A stretch of 64,000 nucleotides of DNA from Polycladomyces abyssicola (GCF_018326425.1 NZ_AP024601.1:2096001-2160000); one strand, 5' to 3'. Shown: positions 15,610 through 24,216, counted from the stretch's first letter. A program made the numbers and translations. The notes: generated by a model not told the origin, from the letters alone.

Positions 15610-16110
15610 TTACCGTGCTGTCGGGAACGTGCGTTGAATCATTTTCCGAAAATTGTCGATCAGCCCTGCGATTGGACGTCCTTGTTGGACATCACGTGCA
15701 TAATCCCGCATCCGGGAGACAAAGTCCGGATTGGCTGATACATAGACCGTCCGTACGCTCGGATCGCTCCTTTTCACCTGCTTGGTTACTTTGGACTTCA
15801 AACGACCCGTCAAACCGGCACGGTAGTCTTTTTCCAAAACAACCGCCACGTATGCCGTGCGATCGGTCAGAAAAACGTAGGCCGAATCGATCTCCTTGAG
15901 ACGAGTAACTGCATCCGCCGCATTATTGGCCACCCGCAGATTGGTGACATTGGGTACGGCATTCGGTGTACGATAGGTAATCGGTTGCGTTTGCGTCCTA
16001 GGACGCAAATTGGGCTGGGATTCCGGTCTGCGTTGCGTCGCGCATCCCACCATCCCCAGGACCAAAGCGAGCGTCAGCGTTCCCGCGATCCATTTGGTCA
16101 ACAGCCGCAT
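15610..16110 (-). CDS. YhcN/YlaJ-family sporulation lipoprotein
   Basis: A 166-residue lipoprotein: signal peptide LTLALVLGMVGC with lipidated Cys23, then NVTNLRVANNAADAVTRLKEIDSAYVFLTDRTAYVAVVL and later VYVSANPDFVSRMRDYARDVQQGRP, the signature of the YhcN/YlaJ family. These proteins are found in the inner membrane of forespores and affect germination. The start at 16110 follows AAAGGAGG by nine bases. It stands alone between its own hairpin and the YugP terminator. It supports an endospore-forming host. Confidence 0.9.
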   Translation of the reverse strand: MRLLTKWIAGTLTLALVLGMVGCATQRRPESQPNLRPRTQTQPITYRTPNAVPNVTNLRVANNAADAVTRLKEIDSAYVFLTDRTAYVAVVLEKDYRAGLTGRLKSKVTKQVKRSDPSVRTVYVSANPDFVSRMRDYARDVQQGRPIAGLIDNFRKMIQRTFPTAR

Positions 16111-16185
16111 GGCCGTATTCCTCCTTTGATTGGATTCTCCGTTTAGTATCCGACGCTCACGATTGAAATATGTAAAAACAAAAAA

Positions 16186-16208
16186 ACAGCCGCGAAATAC
16201 GCGGCTGT
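16186..16208 (-). terminator. Terminator of yugP
   Basis: Minus-strand ACAGCCGCG and CGCGGCTGT around a five-base loop, followed by TTTTTTTG. Confidence 0.9.
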
Positions 16209-16215
16209 CCACTTA

Positions 16216-16899
16216 TCAATCATCGTTTTGCGAAACCACCAACATCGCCACGAACCGGAACAGTTCCAACAGCGCGTACAGCGCCGAAGCCACATAGGTC
16301 AATGCGGCCGCATTCAGCACTTTGCTGACGCCTCGCTCTTCCAAATTGCGGATATATCCATCGCGAATCATGATCTGTTTCGCACGGGAGCTGGCATTAA
16401 ACTCCACGGGCAAGGTGACCAGTTGAAACGCCACCGCAGCGGAGAAAAACACGATTCCCAGCGCAAACAGGTTGAGCATATGCAGGAAAATCCCGCCCAT
16501 CAGCAAGAACGGCGCTATGGAAGAGGCGAAGTTAACGACCGGAAACATGCGGTGTCGCAATACCAATGCACCATATGCTTCCTTATGTTGAATGGCGTGT
16601 CCACACTCATGGGCCGCGACGGAAATCGCAGCGATCGAGCTGTCGTAATAAACCGGCTCCGACAAACGAACCACTCGGTGAATCGGATCGTAGTGGTCAG
16701 TCAATTCCCCAGGTACCGGTTCGACCGCCACATCGTGCAACCCGTTTGAATCCAAGATGCGCCGGGCGACTTCGGCACCGGTCAACCCGGATGAAGCCGG
16801 CTCCTGAGCCCATTTACGAAATGTACCCTTCACTCGAAACTGAGCCCAAAATGTCAAACCCAATGCTGCCAATGACAAGATCCACAGCAGTGTCACCAT
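16216..16899 (-). CDS. yugP: YugP-type membrane zinc metallopeptidase
   Basis: A 227-residue integral membrane protein with an N-terminal helix, a cytosolic or external peptidase segment containing AAHECGHAIQH (an HExxH-like zinc site), and further helices (FLLMGGIFLHMLNLFALGIVF, ALTYVASALYALLELF). The segment LPVEFNASSRAKQIM gives the usual third zinc ligand region (E in VEFNAS). This is the neutral zinc metallopeptidase family of B. subtilis YugP; substrate is unknown. Start is backed by GGGGGG upstream. It has its own terminator. Confidence 0.9.
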   Translation of the reverse strand: MVTLLWILSLAALGLTFWAQFRVKGTFRKWAQEPASSGLTGAEVARRILDSNGLHDVAVEPVPGELTDHYDPIHRVVRLSEPVYYDSSIAAISVAAHECGHAIQHKEAYGALVLRHRMFPVVNFASSIAPFLLMGGIFLHMLNLFALGIVFFSAAVAFQLVTLPVEFNASSRAKQIMIRDGYIRNLEERGVSKVLNAAALTYVASALYALLELFRFVAMLVVSQNDD

Positions 16900-17509
16900 A
16901 GGCTGATTCCCCCCATCGCATCATTCTGCAGCAACGGCTGAAACATCTGACTACTTGAATTGAAGGCCGAAAGTATCGCTCTGAAACTGACGAGGCAAAA
17001 TCCATCTGCAATGGAGTCGCCAACCAACAGCGAGAAAGTTCCATAACCAACTGTTTATCGCCGTTTTTTCATACGAGCTGCATCTATATTCCACATTGTA
17101 TTTAATCCAAGTCCTTGCTTTCGTTGGTCGATGGGTAATCCATTCACGCTCCCATCGAACCGTCGCGCATTCTTCGGGTATCATCCCGTCACATGCACAG
17201 ATCGGAACCAATAGGAACAAGATCGCACTGATAAGCGATAAAGGAATCAAACTTGAACACCTCGTATCATCAGGGTGCCCGTTTTTTAACATTATACCAC
17301 AACCCGCAACATGCTGGGGAAATTTAGACTTATCGCCACAAAAAGGTCACGACGTCAAGAAAAATTCATTGAATATTCCGCGCATGATTCTCATAAGAAA
17401 TTCAGCCCCACTCGGGCTGAGAAATGATGGAAGAAGTCCGCGAGCTTTATACCCGTCCCAGCTTCGTTATCCTGCAATCCGAGTCGGCTCGGCCGGGAAT
17501 GGTCTATCT
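16900..17509. other. 600-base interval without supported gene
   Basis: A minus-strand frame at 16951-17292 has one hydrophobic stretch (LIPLSLISAILFLLVPICACDG) that looks like a lipoprotein or membrane signal, but the rest resembles no family and no good ribosome binding site is present. A short hairpin TCAGCCC/GGGCTGA at 17402-17420 may end rodA transcription. The region is otherwise unexplained. Confidence 0.3.
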
Positions 17510-18667
17510 TCACCGATCCATGAACAAAAACTCTCTTTTTTGCTGCATGCCCACATTCAACACCAATCCCACCGCCACCATCTGGGTCAGTAATGAGCTG
17601 CCGCCGTAACTGATGAATGGAAGGGGCAAACCGGTAACCGGCAATAAACCGATGGTCATGCCGATATTTTGAAACACCTGAAAGACCAGCATCCCGACGA
17701 TCCCAGCGATGATGCAGGGACCAAAACGGTCCTCACAACGGAGAGCGATGCGGAGCATCCGGTAAACGACAAAGATAAAGATGCACAATAGGATACTGGC
17801 GCCGATAAAACCGAATTCCTCGGCAAACACGGCAAAGATGAAGTCGTTGTGCGGTTCGGGAATCCATTTTCCCTGCGCCTGCGTTCCGTTATGAAATCCT
17901 TTCCCGGACAATTGACCGGAACCGACGGCAATCATCGATTGGGTCAATTGATACCCCGCTCCGGTCGGATCGGATGCCGGGTCCAAAAAGGTTTGGATGC
18001 GTTCAATCTGGTGCGGTTTCAGTATGACGTGGATCAACGGACTTTTCGTAACGTACAATCCCAATACCGTGCCGACAACGATGACCACGATTACCACACC
18101 AGTGAGAATCCATCGCCAATCCAGACCGCCCACCAGCAGCATGCTGCCCAAAATCCCCACAAGGACCAATGCGGTTCCGAGATCGGGCTGTTTCAGGATA
18201 ATCAAAAAGGGCACAGCAAACAACAAACCGATTTTGCCCAGCGTTTTGTAATCGCGCAGGGGGAGTCGCTTCACTTCCGCCAAATGTTTGGCTATGGTGA
18301 GAATCAAAATGATCTTCATGAGCTCCGACGGTTGGAATTGAAACGAACCGATGCGAATCCATTCTTGTGCTCCCTTAACCTTGACGCCCAAGCCGGGGAC
18401 CCAGACCAACATCAACAGGATCAATCCTAAAACATACAACACGTACACAAATCTGCCCTGCGCCAAACTGCGGTAATCAAACAGGAGAACGGCCGTCATG
18501 AGCAGAATACCCAGTACATACCACCCGATTTGTTTGCTCACATAAGAGGAGTCTGACGTGTAGGTGGCACTGGATATGGAGAGAATGCTAATGACGGCCA
18601 AAAGCAGGACCAATACGATGAGCGGGTAGTCCAGTGATATGAGAGATCGCTTCCATTTGTGCGTCAT
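17510..18667 (-). CDS. rodA: SEDS peptidoglycan polymerase RodA
   Basis: A 385-residue protein with about ten membrane helices of the SEDS family, which polymerises lipid II into glycan strands. Family motifs: VKGAQEWIRIGSFQFQPSELMKI, KPDLGTAL-type loop QPDLGTALVLVG, the extracellular catalytic loop with EPHNDFIFAVFAEEFGF, and GLPLPFISYGGSSLLT. Sequence from residue 10, SLDYPLIVLVLLLAVISILSI, and the KPHQIERIQTFLDP segment resemble RodA of elongation rather than FtsW. It is divergent from an FtsW-type gene. The start has only a weak AGGTG site. Confidence 0.88.
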   Translation of the reverse strand: MTHKWKRSLISLDYPLIVLVLLLAVISILSISSATYTSDSSYVSKQIGWYVLGILLMTAVLLFDYRSLAQGRFVYVLYVLGLILLMLVWVPGLGVKVKGAQEWIRIGSFQFQPSELMKIILILTIAKHLAEVKRLPLRDYKTLGKIGLLFAVPFLIILKQPDLGTALVLVGILGSMLLVGGLDWRWILTGVVIVVIVVGTVLGLYVTKSPLIHVILKPHQIERIQTFLDPASDPTGAGYQLTQSMIAVGSGQLSGKGFHNGTQAQGKWIPEPHNDFIFAVFAEEFGFIGASILLCIFIFVVYRMLRIALRCEDRFGPCIIAGIVGMLVFQVFQNIGMTIGLLPVTGLPLPFISYGGSSLLTQMVAVGLVLNVGMQQKREFLFMDR

Positions 18668-18762
18668 CTGCTCACACCTGCTTTTTCATATGATTCTTCT
18701 GCATGTCCATGCTAACATAGGATGTGAGTACTTTTAAATACATAACATCGAGGGGATTTGCC

Positions 18763-19905
18763 ATGAGACGAGGGAAACCTGATTTTTGGCTGATCCTGAT
18801 CGCGTTCATCCTAATGGGATTCGGCTTGGTCATGGTATTCAGCGCAAGCTACTATAAAGGATTAACCGATTATGGTGACAGTTACTATTTTTTTAAACGG
18901 CAGTTAATATGGGCAGCAGCCGGATTATTTCTCTTTTTTGTGGCGGCCAACATACCCTACACCATTTATCGACGATTTGTCGGTACGATTTTGTTGATCA
19001 GCATCCTGCTCCTGATCGCCGTGCTCATTCCCGGCGTCGGTGTCGAGGTGAAGGGAGCTCGTCGCTGGATCGAACTGGGGCCGATGAGCTTCCAACCGTC
19101 GGAGCTGGTCAAATTAAGCGCGTTGATTTATACGGCATCCATTATGACCAAGAAACAACCGGTCATGGACAGTTTCAAACGAGCTGTATTACCACCTTTG
19201 ATCGTGTTGGGTCTGCTCTGCTCTCTGATCGTGATCGAACCGCACTACAGTACCACCATCATCATCCTATCCTCCTGCATGGTGGTCATCTTTTGTGCGG
19301 GATTGCGATTCCGCCACTTTTTGTTACTCTTATCGACCGGGATACCGGTCCTCATGTGGGTGATGATCATGGAGCCGTACCGAATCAAGCGGCTCACCAC
19401 CCTGTTCAACCCGTGGAAAAATCCTACCGCGGACGGCTATCAGATCATTCAGTCCCTGTATGCGATCGGCCCCGGCGGATTATCTGGCTCCGGATTGGGC
19501 AACAGCATCCAAAAGATGGCCTACCTTCCGGAAGCGCACACCGATTTCATCTTCGCCATCGTGGCGGAAGAGCTAGGCTTCATCGGTGGAACGCTGCTGA
19601 TCGCCCTCTTTATCGCGCTCATTTTGCGCGGGATTCGCATTTCCCTGCGGGCACCCGACCAGTTCGGCATGCTGCTCGGAATCGGCATTACCTCCCTCAT
19701 CGGAATCGAAGCCTTGTCCAATCTCGGTGTCGTGACCGCGATGCTCCCGGTTACCGGTGTACCGTTGCCGTTCATCAGCTATGGCGGTTCCTCGTTAATG
19801 CTGAGCATGGCCTCTTTGGGCATCCTGCTCAACATCTCCCGTTACACCAACATACCGGCCAAACAGAAAAAATCCCGAGGACCTGTTTCCGTTTCTGGGA
19901 GTTAA
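18763..19905 (+). CDS. ftsW: SEDS-family FtsW/SpoVE-type glycosyltransferase
   Basis: A 380-residue SEDS protein. It opens PDFWLILIAFILMGFGLVMVFSAS, then VKGARRWIELGPMSFQPSELVKL, PYRIKRLTTLFNPWKNPTADGYQIIQSLYAIGPGG and AHTDFIFAIVAEELGF, ending GVPLPFISYGGSSLMLSMASLGILLNISRY; the PWKNPTADGYQ segment is that of FtsW/SpoVE. It makes septal or spore-cortex peptidoglycan together with a class B PBP. GAGGGG seven bases upstream fixes the start at 18763. FtsW and SpoVE cannot be separated from sequence alone. It is divergently arranged with rodA. Confidence 0.88.
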   Translation: MRRGKPDFWLILIAFILMGFGLVMVFSASYYKGLTDYGDSYYFFKRQLIWAAAGLFLFFVAANIPYTIYRRFVGTILLISILLLIAVLIPGVGVEVKGARRWIELGPMSFQPSELVKLSALIYTASIMTKKQPVMDSFKRAVLPPLIVLGLLCSLIVIEPHYSTTIIILSSCMVVIFCAGLRFRHFLLLLSTGIPVLMWVMIMEPYRIKRLTTLFNPWKNPTADGYQIIQSLYAIGPGGLSGSGLGNSIQKMAYLPEAHTDFIFAIVAEELGFIGGTLLIALFIALILRGIRISLRAPDQFGMLLGIGITSLIGIEALSNLGVVTAMLPVTGVPLPFISYGGSSLMLSMASLGILLNISRYTNIPAKQKKSRGPVSVSGS

Positions 19906-19937
19906 AAACGCGAATCAGGAGACTTTCCGAACCTGAA

Positions 19938-19965
19938 CAGGGCTGTTCCAGCGGGAACAGCCCTG
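19938..19965. terminator. Terminator between ftsW and thiG
   Basis: CAGGGCTGTTCC pairs exactly with GGAACAGCCCTG around AGCG. It lies between converging genes; T runs are weak, so it may act in both directions with modest efficiency. Confidence 0.7.
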
Positions 19966-20044
19966 CAGACTTTGTCAACCACTCGGCCGTTCCCCTCGAG
20001 AACAGCCTTGATTGTCAACCATATCATACCATATCATATCTTGC

Positions 20045-20812
20045 TCATGCAGTCACCATGCCCTCCATCGGACTGCTTGCACTGGCATAACGTTTTTTGG
20101 GGATACGCCCCGCTTCGAAGCCCAGACGCCCCGCCTCAACCGCCAACCGCATCGCACGGGCCATTTTTACCGGATCTTCTGCCCCGGCCACTGCAGTATT
20201 GAGCAACACCCCGTCTACGCCCAATTCCATTGCTTGCACCACATCAGCCGGAGAACCGATGCCCGCATCGACGATTACCGGCACTTGGGATTGCTCGATA
20301 ATCCAACTGAGGTTGTACGGATTGAGCAGACCCAGTCCCGTTCCGATCGGTGACCCGCCCGGCATGATCGCATGGGCTCCGGCTTCTTCCAATTTTTTGG
20401 CTATCACTGGATCATCGTTCGTATAGGGAAGCACGGTGAAACCTTCTTCCACCAAGATCTTGGTCGCCTCCAGCGTCGCCACCGGATCGGGCAGCAGTGT
20501 TTTCGGATCGGCGATAATTTCCACCTTGATCATATCGCACAGTTTGGATGCGCGAGCGAGTCGGGCAATCCGTACCGCTTCCTCTGCGGTAGTAGCGCCC
20601 GCCGTATTGGGCAACAGGGTATACTTGCTCAAATCCAGGTTTTCCAAAAAGTTGGGCTGGTTGGGATCACTGATGTTCAATCGACGAACCGCAAACGTCA
20701 ACACTTCCGCTCCGGATGCTTCCACCGCTTCCCGTTGAACGTCCAAGGAAGAAAATTTCCCCGTTCCAAGAAACAATCGAGATTGAAACGTATACTTGCC
20801 TATGGTCAGCAT
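20045..20812 (-). CDS. thiG: Thiazole synthase ThiG
   Basis: A 255-residue TIM-barrel enzyme that makes thiazole phosphate carboxylate from 1-deoxy-xylulose 5-phosphate, dehydroglycine and ThiS thiocarboxylate. It begins [20 protein letters not shown] and contains the Schiff-base region [28 protein letters not shown], and the phosphate-binding [26 protein letters not shown]. Full length. The start at 20812 has AGGAGG upstream and lies five bases from the thiS stop, so the genes are cotranscribed. It is the last gene of the riboswitch-controlled operon. Confidence 0.96.
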   Translation of the reverse strand: MLTIGKYTFQSRLFLGTGKFSSLDVQREAVEASGAEVLTFAVRRLNISDPNQPNFLENLDLSKYTLLPNTAGATTAEEAVRIARLARASKLCDMIKVEIIADPKTLLPDPVATLEATKILVEEGFTVLPYTNDDPVIAKKLEEAGAHAIMPGGSPIGTGLGLLNPYNLSWIIEQSQVPVIVDAGIGSPADVVQAMELGVDGVLLNTAVAGAEDPVKMARAMRLAVEAGRLGFEAGRIPKKRYASASSPMEGMVTA

Positions 20813-20816
20813 ACTT

Positions 20817-21020
20817 TTAGCCTCCTCCCACAAAATGGACAATCTCCAACGCATCACCTTCTCGCAAAACCGCCGATGCATGGTCTTCCTTCTCCAACAC
20901 GCGCCGATTGTGTTCCACAACCACAATCCGCCGTTCCAACTGTAGGTGTTGAATCAACCGCTCAACCGTGTCCACCTCCGCGGGCAAGTCATAGGGCTGT
21001 CCATTTAACTGAATACGCAC
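20817..21020 (-). CDS. thiS: Sulfur carrier protein ThiS
   Basis: A 67-residue ubiquitin-like protein: [13 protein letters not shown] start, [10 protein letters not shown] and the C-terminal GG required for thiocarboxylate formation (VHFVGGG; one Gly beyond the usual GG end). It carries sulfur to ThiG. It needs adenylation by ThiF, which is not encoded in this window. It lies seven bases after thiO and five before thiG. Confidence 0.93.
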   Translation of the reverse strand: MRIQLNGQPYDLPAEVDTVERLIQHLQLERRIVVVEHNRRVLEKEDHASAVLREGDALEIVHFVGGG

Positions 21021-21027
21021 TCCCGAA

Positions 21028-22152
21028 TCACCTCCTCGCCGTTGATTCCAAGAGACGATCCGGCGAAAACGGCGCCAGTTCCGGCACCGCCGTGCCGGAG
21101 ATCAACTCCGCCATCAGCGCACCTGTGATCGGACTCAGTAATATCCCGTTGCGGAAATGGCCGGATGCAACGTACAGGCCACGAACCGCCTCCAACCGGC
21201 CCATTAACGGCAACCCGTCCCCGGAACCGGGACGAACGCTCGACCAGTACGACAATACATCGGCTTCAGCCAATGAAGGGACCAGTCGGGTCGCTTCATG
21301 AGCCAACCGGTGAATCGCTCCCAGCGAAACACCCGGGGAAAAATCATGCTCCTTCTCCGTCGCGCCTACGACAATGCGGCCGTCCGCTTTGGGCACCAGG
21401 TAACACCCGTGAGCAAACAGTGTCTTTCGATGCGGCAGGCGGTTCGGACGAAGAGCGAGCGATTCTCCTTTCACCGGAAATACCGGCAAGTTGAGCCCCA
21501 GTCGTCGTGCCAACACACCGCTCCACGCCCCGGCGGCCAACACCACGGCACCTGCGCGGAAAGTCCCAACCACAGTTTCTACACCCGTCACTTGGTCACC
21601 GTCGGTGAGAAAACCCGTCACTTCACATCCTTCCAGTAACCGCACACCCAATGCCTGTGCGGCCCGAGCGAACGCCAACGTCAGCCTGGGAGCCGACACC
21701 TGGGCATCATCCGGCAAAAATAGCGCGCCTGTGATATCAGCTCTCACTTCGGGTTCGTCCTCGCGAACCGAACGAGTCTCCCACCATTCCGCCCGACCGC
21801 CCAATTCCCGCTGCCAACGCGCACGGTCACGCAATTCTTCCGCTTCTGTCCGATCCCATGCCACCCGCAATAACCCTGCGGTGTTCAGCTCGATGTCCAA
21901 ACCGGTTCGTTCATACAATTCACGCCCCAATTCAGGGAACATCGCCCGGCTGCGGAAGCAAAGGTCGCTCATGGGGCCCGGAAAAGCCATTTCCACCTGT
22001 GCACCCAGCATTCCAGCCGCTGCGGATGAAGCGTGGGCGCCTATGCGGTCCCGCTCCAGGACCACGACGTCAGCCCCCTTTTTTGCCAGGTAATAGGCGA
22101 TCGAACAGCCGATCACACCGCCACCGATGACAATTACGTCCTGTGTTTGCAC
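21028..22152 (-). CDS. thiO: Glycine oxidase ThiO
   Basis: A 374-residue FAD-dependent amine oxidase. The N-terminal dinucleotide fold is VIVIGGGVIGCSIAYYLAKKGADVVVLERD; the second FAD stretch is GLYVASGHFRNGILLSPITG. ThiO oxidises glycine to the iminoacetate used by ThiG in aerobic bacilli, so this operon uses the oxygen-dependent route rather than ThiH. It lies in order tenI-thiO-thiS-thiG behind a TPP riboswitch. The start has GGAAGGAG-type sequence upstream. Confidence 0.95.
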   Translation of the reverse strand: MQTQDVIVIGGGVIGCSIAYYLAKKGADVVVLERDRIGAHASSAAAGMLGAQVEMAFPGPMSDLCFRSRAMFPELGRELYERTGLDIELNTAGLLRVAWDRTEAEELRDRARWQRELGGRAEWWETRSVREDEPEVRADITGALFLPDDAQVSAPRLTLAFARAAQALGVRLLEGCEVTGFLTDGDQVTGVETVVGTFRAGAVVLAAGAWSGVLARRLGLNLPVFPVKGESLALRPNRLPHRKTLFAHGCYLVPKADGRIVVGATEKEHDFSPGVSLGAIHRLAHEATRLVPSLAEADVLSYWSSVRPGSGDGLPLMGRLEAVRGLYVASGHFRNGILLSPITGALMAELISGTAVPELAPFSPDRLLESTARR

Positions 22153-22181
22153 AGTTTGCTCCTTCCTTTCGCATCGGGAAT

Positions 22182-22799
22182 TTACTCGTTGGTGTCTTTG
22201 AAGCGCCGGGCGATTTCCCGCAATTTGCGTGCTTGCTCATCCGGCCGGGGATGATCCATTACCGCCGAAATCACGGCAATACCGGCACATCCCGTTTCCG
22301 CTACCTCGGCCATATTTTCGACGGTAATCCCACCCACTGCGATAACTGGAATGCGCACCGCGCGGACGATGCGGGCCAATTCGGCACATCCCCGCGGAGG
22401 AATGCCCGATTTGGACGCCGTGTGAAATACATGGCCGAATAATATGTAATCCGCCCCCATCTGTTCGGATCGAAGTGCTTCTTCCAGCGAATGTACCGAA
22501 CGGCCCACACACAAGCCGCTTGCCAACGGTTTGACCTCCGGCAGCGGCAATCCCTTTTCCGGCAGATGTACCCCTCCACATCCCAGAGAAAGGGCGATAT
22601 CCATCCGATCGTTCACCACCAGCTGGTCACGTGTGAGCCATCCCTCTTCCAACAGACGTTTGCCCCAGCTCCATATCTCTCGTGCCGGCCTGTTTTTCAA
22701 TCGCAGATGAAAGCGGTCAATATACGGCCCCGCCTGCCTCGCCACCTGATGAATTTGCTCCCAGGTATGCCGCTGGTCCGTGATCACATGCACTTCCAT
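22182..22799 (-). CDS. tenI: Thiazole tautomerase TenI
   Basis: A 205-residue TIM barrel of the ThiE/TenI family. It reads MEVHVITDQRHTW, then FHLRLKNRPAREIW, VNDRMDIALSLGCGGVHLPEKGLP, CVGRSVHSLEEA, DYILFGHVFHTASKSG and PVIAVGGITVENM. The VGRSVHS and HTASKSG forms are those of TenI, which aromatises the thiazole made by ThiG, rather than of ThiE. I chose the ATG at 22799 because AGGAAGTG lies just upstream; earlier ATGs fall in the riboswitch terminator. First gene of the operon. Confidence 0.9.
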   Translation of the reverse strand: MEVHVITDQRHTWEQIHQVARQAGPYIDRFHLRLKNRPAREIWSWGKRLLEEGWLTRDQLVVNDRMDIALSLGCGGVHLPEKGLPLPEVKPLASGLCVGRSVHSLEEALRSEQMGADYILFGHVFHTASKSGIPPRGCAELARIVRAVRIPVIAVGGITVENMAEVAETGCAGIAVISAVMDHPRPDEQARKLREIARRFKDTNE

Positions 22800-22828
22800 C
22801 GGAATGTCACTTCCTCTGACCATAAAAA

Positions 22829-22854
22829 AACCGGTATCCATGGGGATACCGGTT
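22829..22854 (-). terminator. Riboswitch-associated intrinsic terminator
   Basis: AACCGGTATCC pairs exactly with GGATACCGGTT around a four-base loop and is followed on the minus strand by TTTTTTTATGG. It sits between the TPP aptamer and tenI, as expected for premature termination when TPP is bound. Confidence 0.92.
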
Positions 22855-22890
22855 GGATGCACGTAAACCTCTCCTGAACATCAACCTTCC

Positions 22891-22979
22891 CCCACTTCCT
22901 TTCGCTGGCATTACCCAGGTCAAGTTCAAAGGGTTAAGGCTCGCGCCTTTCTCAGCACCCATGGTGCACCCCTAGTGGT
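22891..22979 (-). ncRNA. TPP riboswitch (thi box)
   Basis: The minus strand has the conserved thi-box elements in order: CTAGGGGTGC, GCTGAGAAAGGCGCGAGCC, ACCCTTTGAACTTGACCTGG, then GTAATGCCAGCGAAAGGAAG. These are the J3-2, J2-4 and P4/P5 core sequences that bind thiamine pyrophosphate. It lies upstream of tenI-thiO-thiS-thiG, with a rho-independent terminator after it. Confidence 0.96.
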
Positions 22980-23063
22980 GGAAATGCAACGTATCACATT
23001 TTTCTCTATTCTAACAATCCCGATTACCCGACGTCAACTGTCGATCGGTGACGCTGGACGACG

Positions 23064-23288
23064 TTAAACCGCTTTTACCTGAATGATCGCCGTATCTATG
23101 ATATCCCGGTCGTTGATCGGAGACACAATTTGATGGACAGAAGCGTCTCCGATGTAAAAGTTGGTCACATTCGCTTTGATGATGCTTCTGTTGTGGGCGA
23201 GGAAGTTCAAACCATGGGAAACATTAACCTTGCCCACGTTGGAAATCTCGTTGACGGACAGTGCCCCGATCACCATGGGTGAAATCAC
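23064..23288 (-). CDS. GerPA/GerPF-family spore germination protein (copy 4 of array)
   Basis: A 74-residue protein from the GTG at 23288, which is seven bases after AGGAGG. The sequence MISPMVIGALSVNEISNVGKVNVSHGLNFLAHN and the ending VSPINDRDIIDTAIIQVKAV follow the GerP pattern: short beta strands with a xVxVG/NxG core and a ND-D-D-xxD C terminus. GerP proteins sit inside the spore coat and help germinants pass. It is the last of four adjacent minus-strand copies and differs strongly from its neighbours. Confidence 0.75.
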   Translation of the reverse strand: MISPMVIGALSVNEISNVGKVNVSHGLNFLAHNRSIIKANVTNFYIGDASVHQIVSPINDRDIIDTAIIQVKAV

Positions 23289-23305
23289 GGCATTCCCTCC
23301 TTTGC

Positions 23306-23512
23306 TCAAACCCCTTTGACTTGAAAAATGGGGGTATCCACCACATCGGAGTCCAATAACGGTCCGAATACGACGGACACCGTCAAATCACCCGCGTTGC
23401 TGTTGGCCTCGTTGGTTTTCGAGAAGCTCTCCTGATTGACCAAAAAGTTGACCGGCGCCACATTCAGTTGACCTGTGGTGGAGACGGTGTTGATTTTAAG
23501 CACGAACGGCAT
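23306..23512 (-). CDS. GerPA/GerPF-family spore germination protein (copy 3 of array)
   Basis: A 68-residue small beta-rich protein, MPFVLKINTVSTTGQLNVAPVNFLVN then GDLTVSVVFGPLLDSDVVDTPIFQVKGV. The INTVSTTGQLNVAP opening and the DSDVVD C terminus are the GerPA/GerPF signature (pfam GerPA). AAGGAGG precedes the start. It follows copy 2 and precedes copy 4 with short gaps, so one transcript is likely. The expected role is in the spore coat; expression in the mother cell late in sporulation is inferred from the family. Confidence 0.8.
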   Translation of the reverse strand: MPFVLKINTVSTTGQLNVAPVNFLVNQESFSKTNEANSNAGDLTVSVVFGPLLDSDVVDTPIFQVKGV

Positions 23513-23534
23513 GCGTCTTCCTCCTTATTGTTTC

Positions 23535-23744
23535 TTACTTGCGCTGTCCCCATAAACAATCCTTCAAATCCTCGTCCATGATTGCCGCCCACTCTTCCAA
23601 CCATCCGTGATCCCCATAACCAAGATGAGCAATGTTTTCCTTGATAAAGCTGAATGGCGCCCATTCTACCGTCAAGGGTGCCATATGAACGTTGGCATCG
23701 TTTGTCACAGTGTTTACCTTGATTCCGCCAATCGAGATGGGCAT
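23535..23744 (-). CDS. GerPA/GerPF-family-like protein with an unusual C terminus (copy 2 of array)
   Basis: A 69-residue protein starting MPISIGGIKVNTVTNDANVHMAPLTVEW, clearly like the first half of GerPF-type proteins (IKVNxVTxxAxVxxG). The second half, SFIKENIAHLGYGDHGWLEEWAAIMDEDLKDCLWG, departs from the family: it is acidic, tryptophan-rich and lacks the NDxDxxD end. It may be a diverged copy with a new surface. CAAGGAGGAAG precedes the ATG. About 100 bases separate it from copy 1. Confidence 0.7.
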   Translation of the reverse strand: MPISIGGIKVNTVTNDANVHMAPLTVEWAPFSFIKENIAHLGYGDHGWLEEWAAIMDEDLKDCLWGQRK

Positions 23745-23847
23745 CGAACTTCCTCCTTGTCTGACCTAGGGCGTGTCTCATCCCTATCGCGTGCATCACT
23801 TTCCGAATCGATGCACGGTCGGATTCCTTGTGGTATGACCCATTCCC

Positions 23848-24057
23848 TTAGACCTGTTGAATGAGAACAGGGTGATCATTCACGTCCGGATCGACGATCG
23901 GGTTGACCGTGCGGATCACCGCGTGGTCACCGGTCGTCGAGGTTCCCACGTTGTTCTTTTGCAAACTGAACGGATAATAAGTCAAATGCGTTCCCACCGT
24001 GATGGATGAGGTCGTCGTCACGGCATTTACCTTTAATACCCCTAGCTTGATAATCAA
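23848..24057 (-). CDS. GerPA/GerPF-family spore germination protein (copy 1 of array)
   Basis: A 69-residue protein, MIIKLGVLKVNAVTTTSSITVGTHLTYYPFSLQKNN then GTSTTGDHAVIRTVNPIVDPDVNDHPVLIQQV. It has the complete family layout with the PIVDPDVND end typical of GerPA/GerPF. The start is TTG at 24057, eight bases after AGGAGG; no ATG or GTG is available. It is the promoter-proximal member of four tandem copies. Confidence 0.8.
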   Translation of the reverse strand: MIIKLGVLKVNAVTTTSSITVGTHLTYYPFSLQKNNVGTSTTGDHAVIRTVNPIVDPDVNDHPVLIQQV

Positions 24058-24168
24058 TGGGAACTCCTCCTCATCTCAGCCATCGCCTATATTACAGTAT
24101 GATAGGCGTCCCATTTCGAAACATGGGCATACCAAAATGGGCATTTGCCCATACCCAATAAAAAAAGC

Positions 24169-24197
24169 CCACCTTCCGGGTTGTTCCGGAAAAGTGG
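24169..24197 (-). terminator. Terminator of the ferredoxin gene
   Basis: Minus-strand CCACTTTTCCGG and CCGGAAGGTGG with a six-base loop, followed by GCTTTTTTTATTG. Confidence 0.8.
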
Positions 24198-24216
24198 AGA
24201 CGATTGCGAAGGGGAT

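Noticed and set aside
16951-17292. Possible small lipoprotein-like frame
   Set aside because: One hydrophobic stretch only; weak start and no family resemblance.
18909-20090. 393-codon frame overlapping ftsW on the same strand
   Set aside because: Out-of-frame reading of ftsW; no membrane helices and no start signal.
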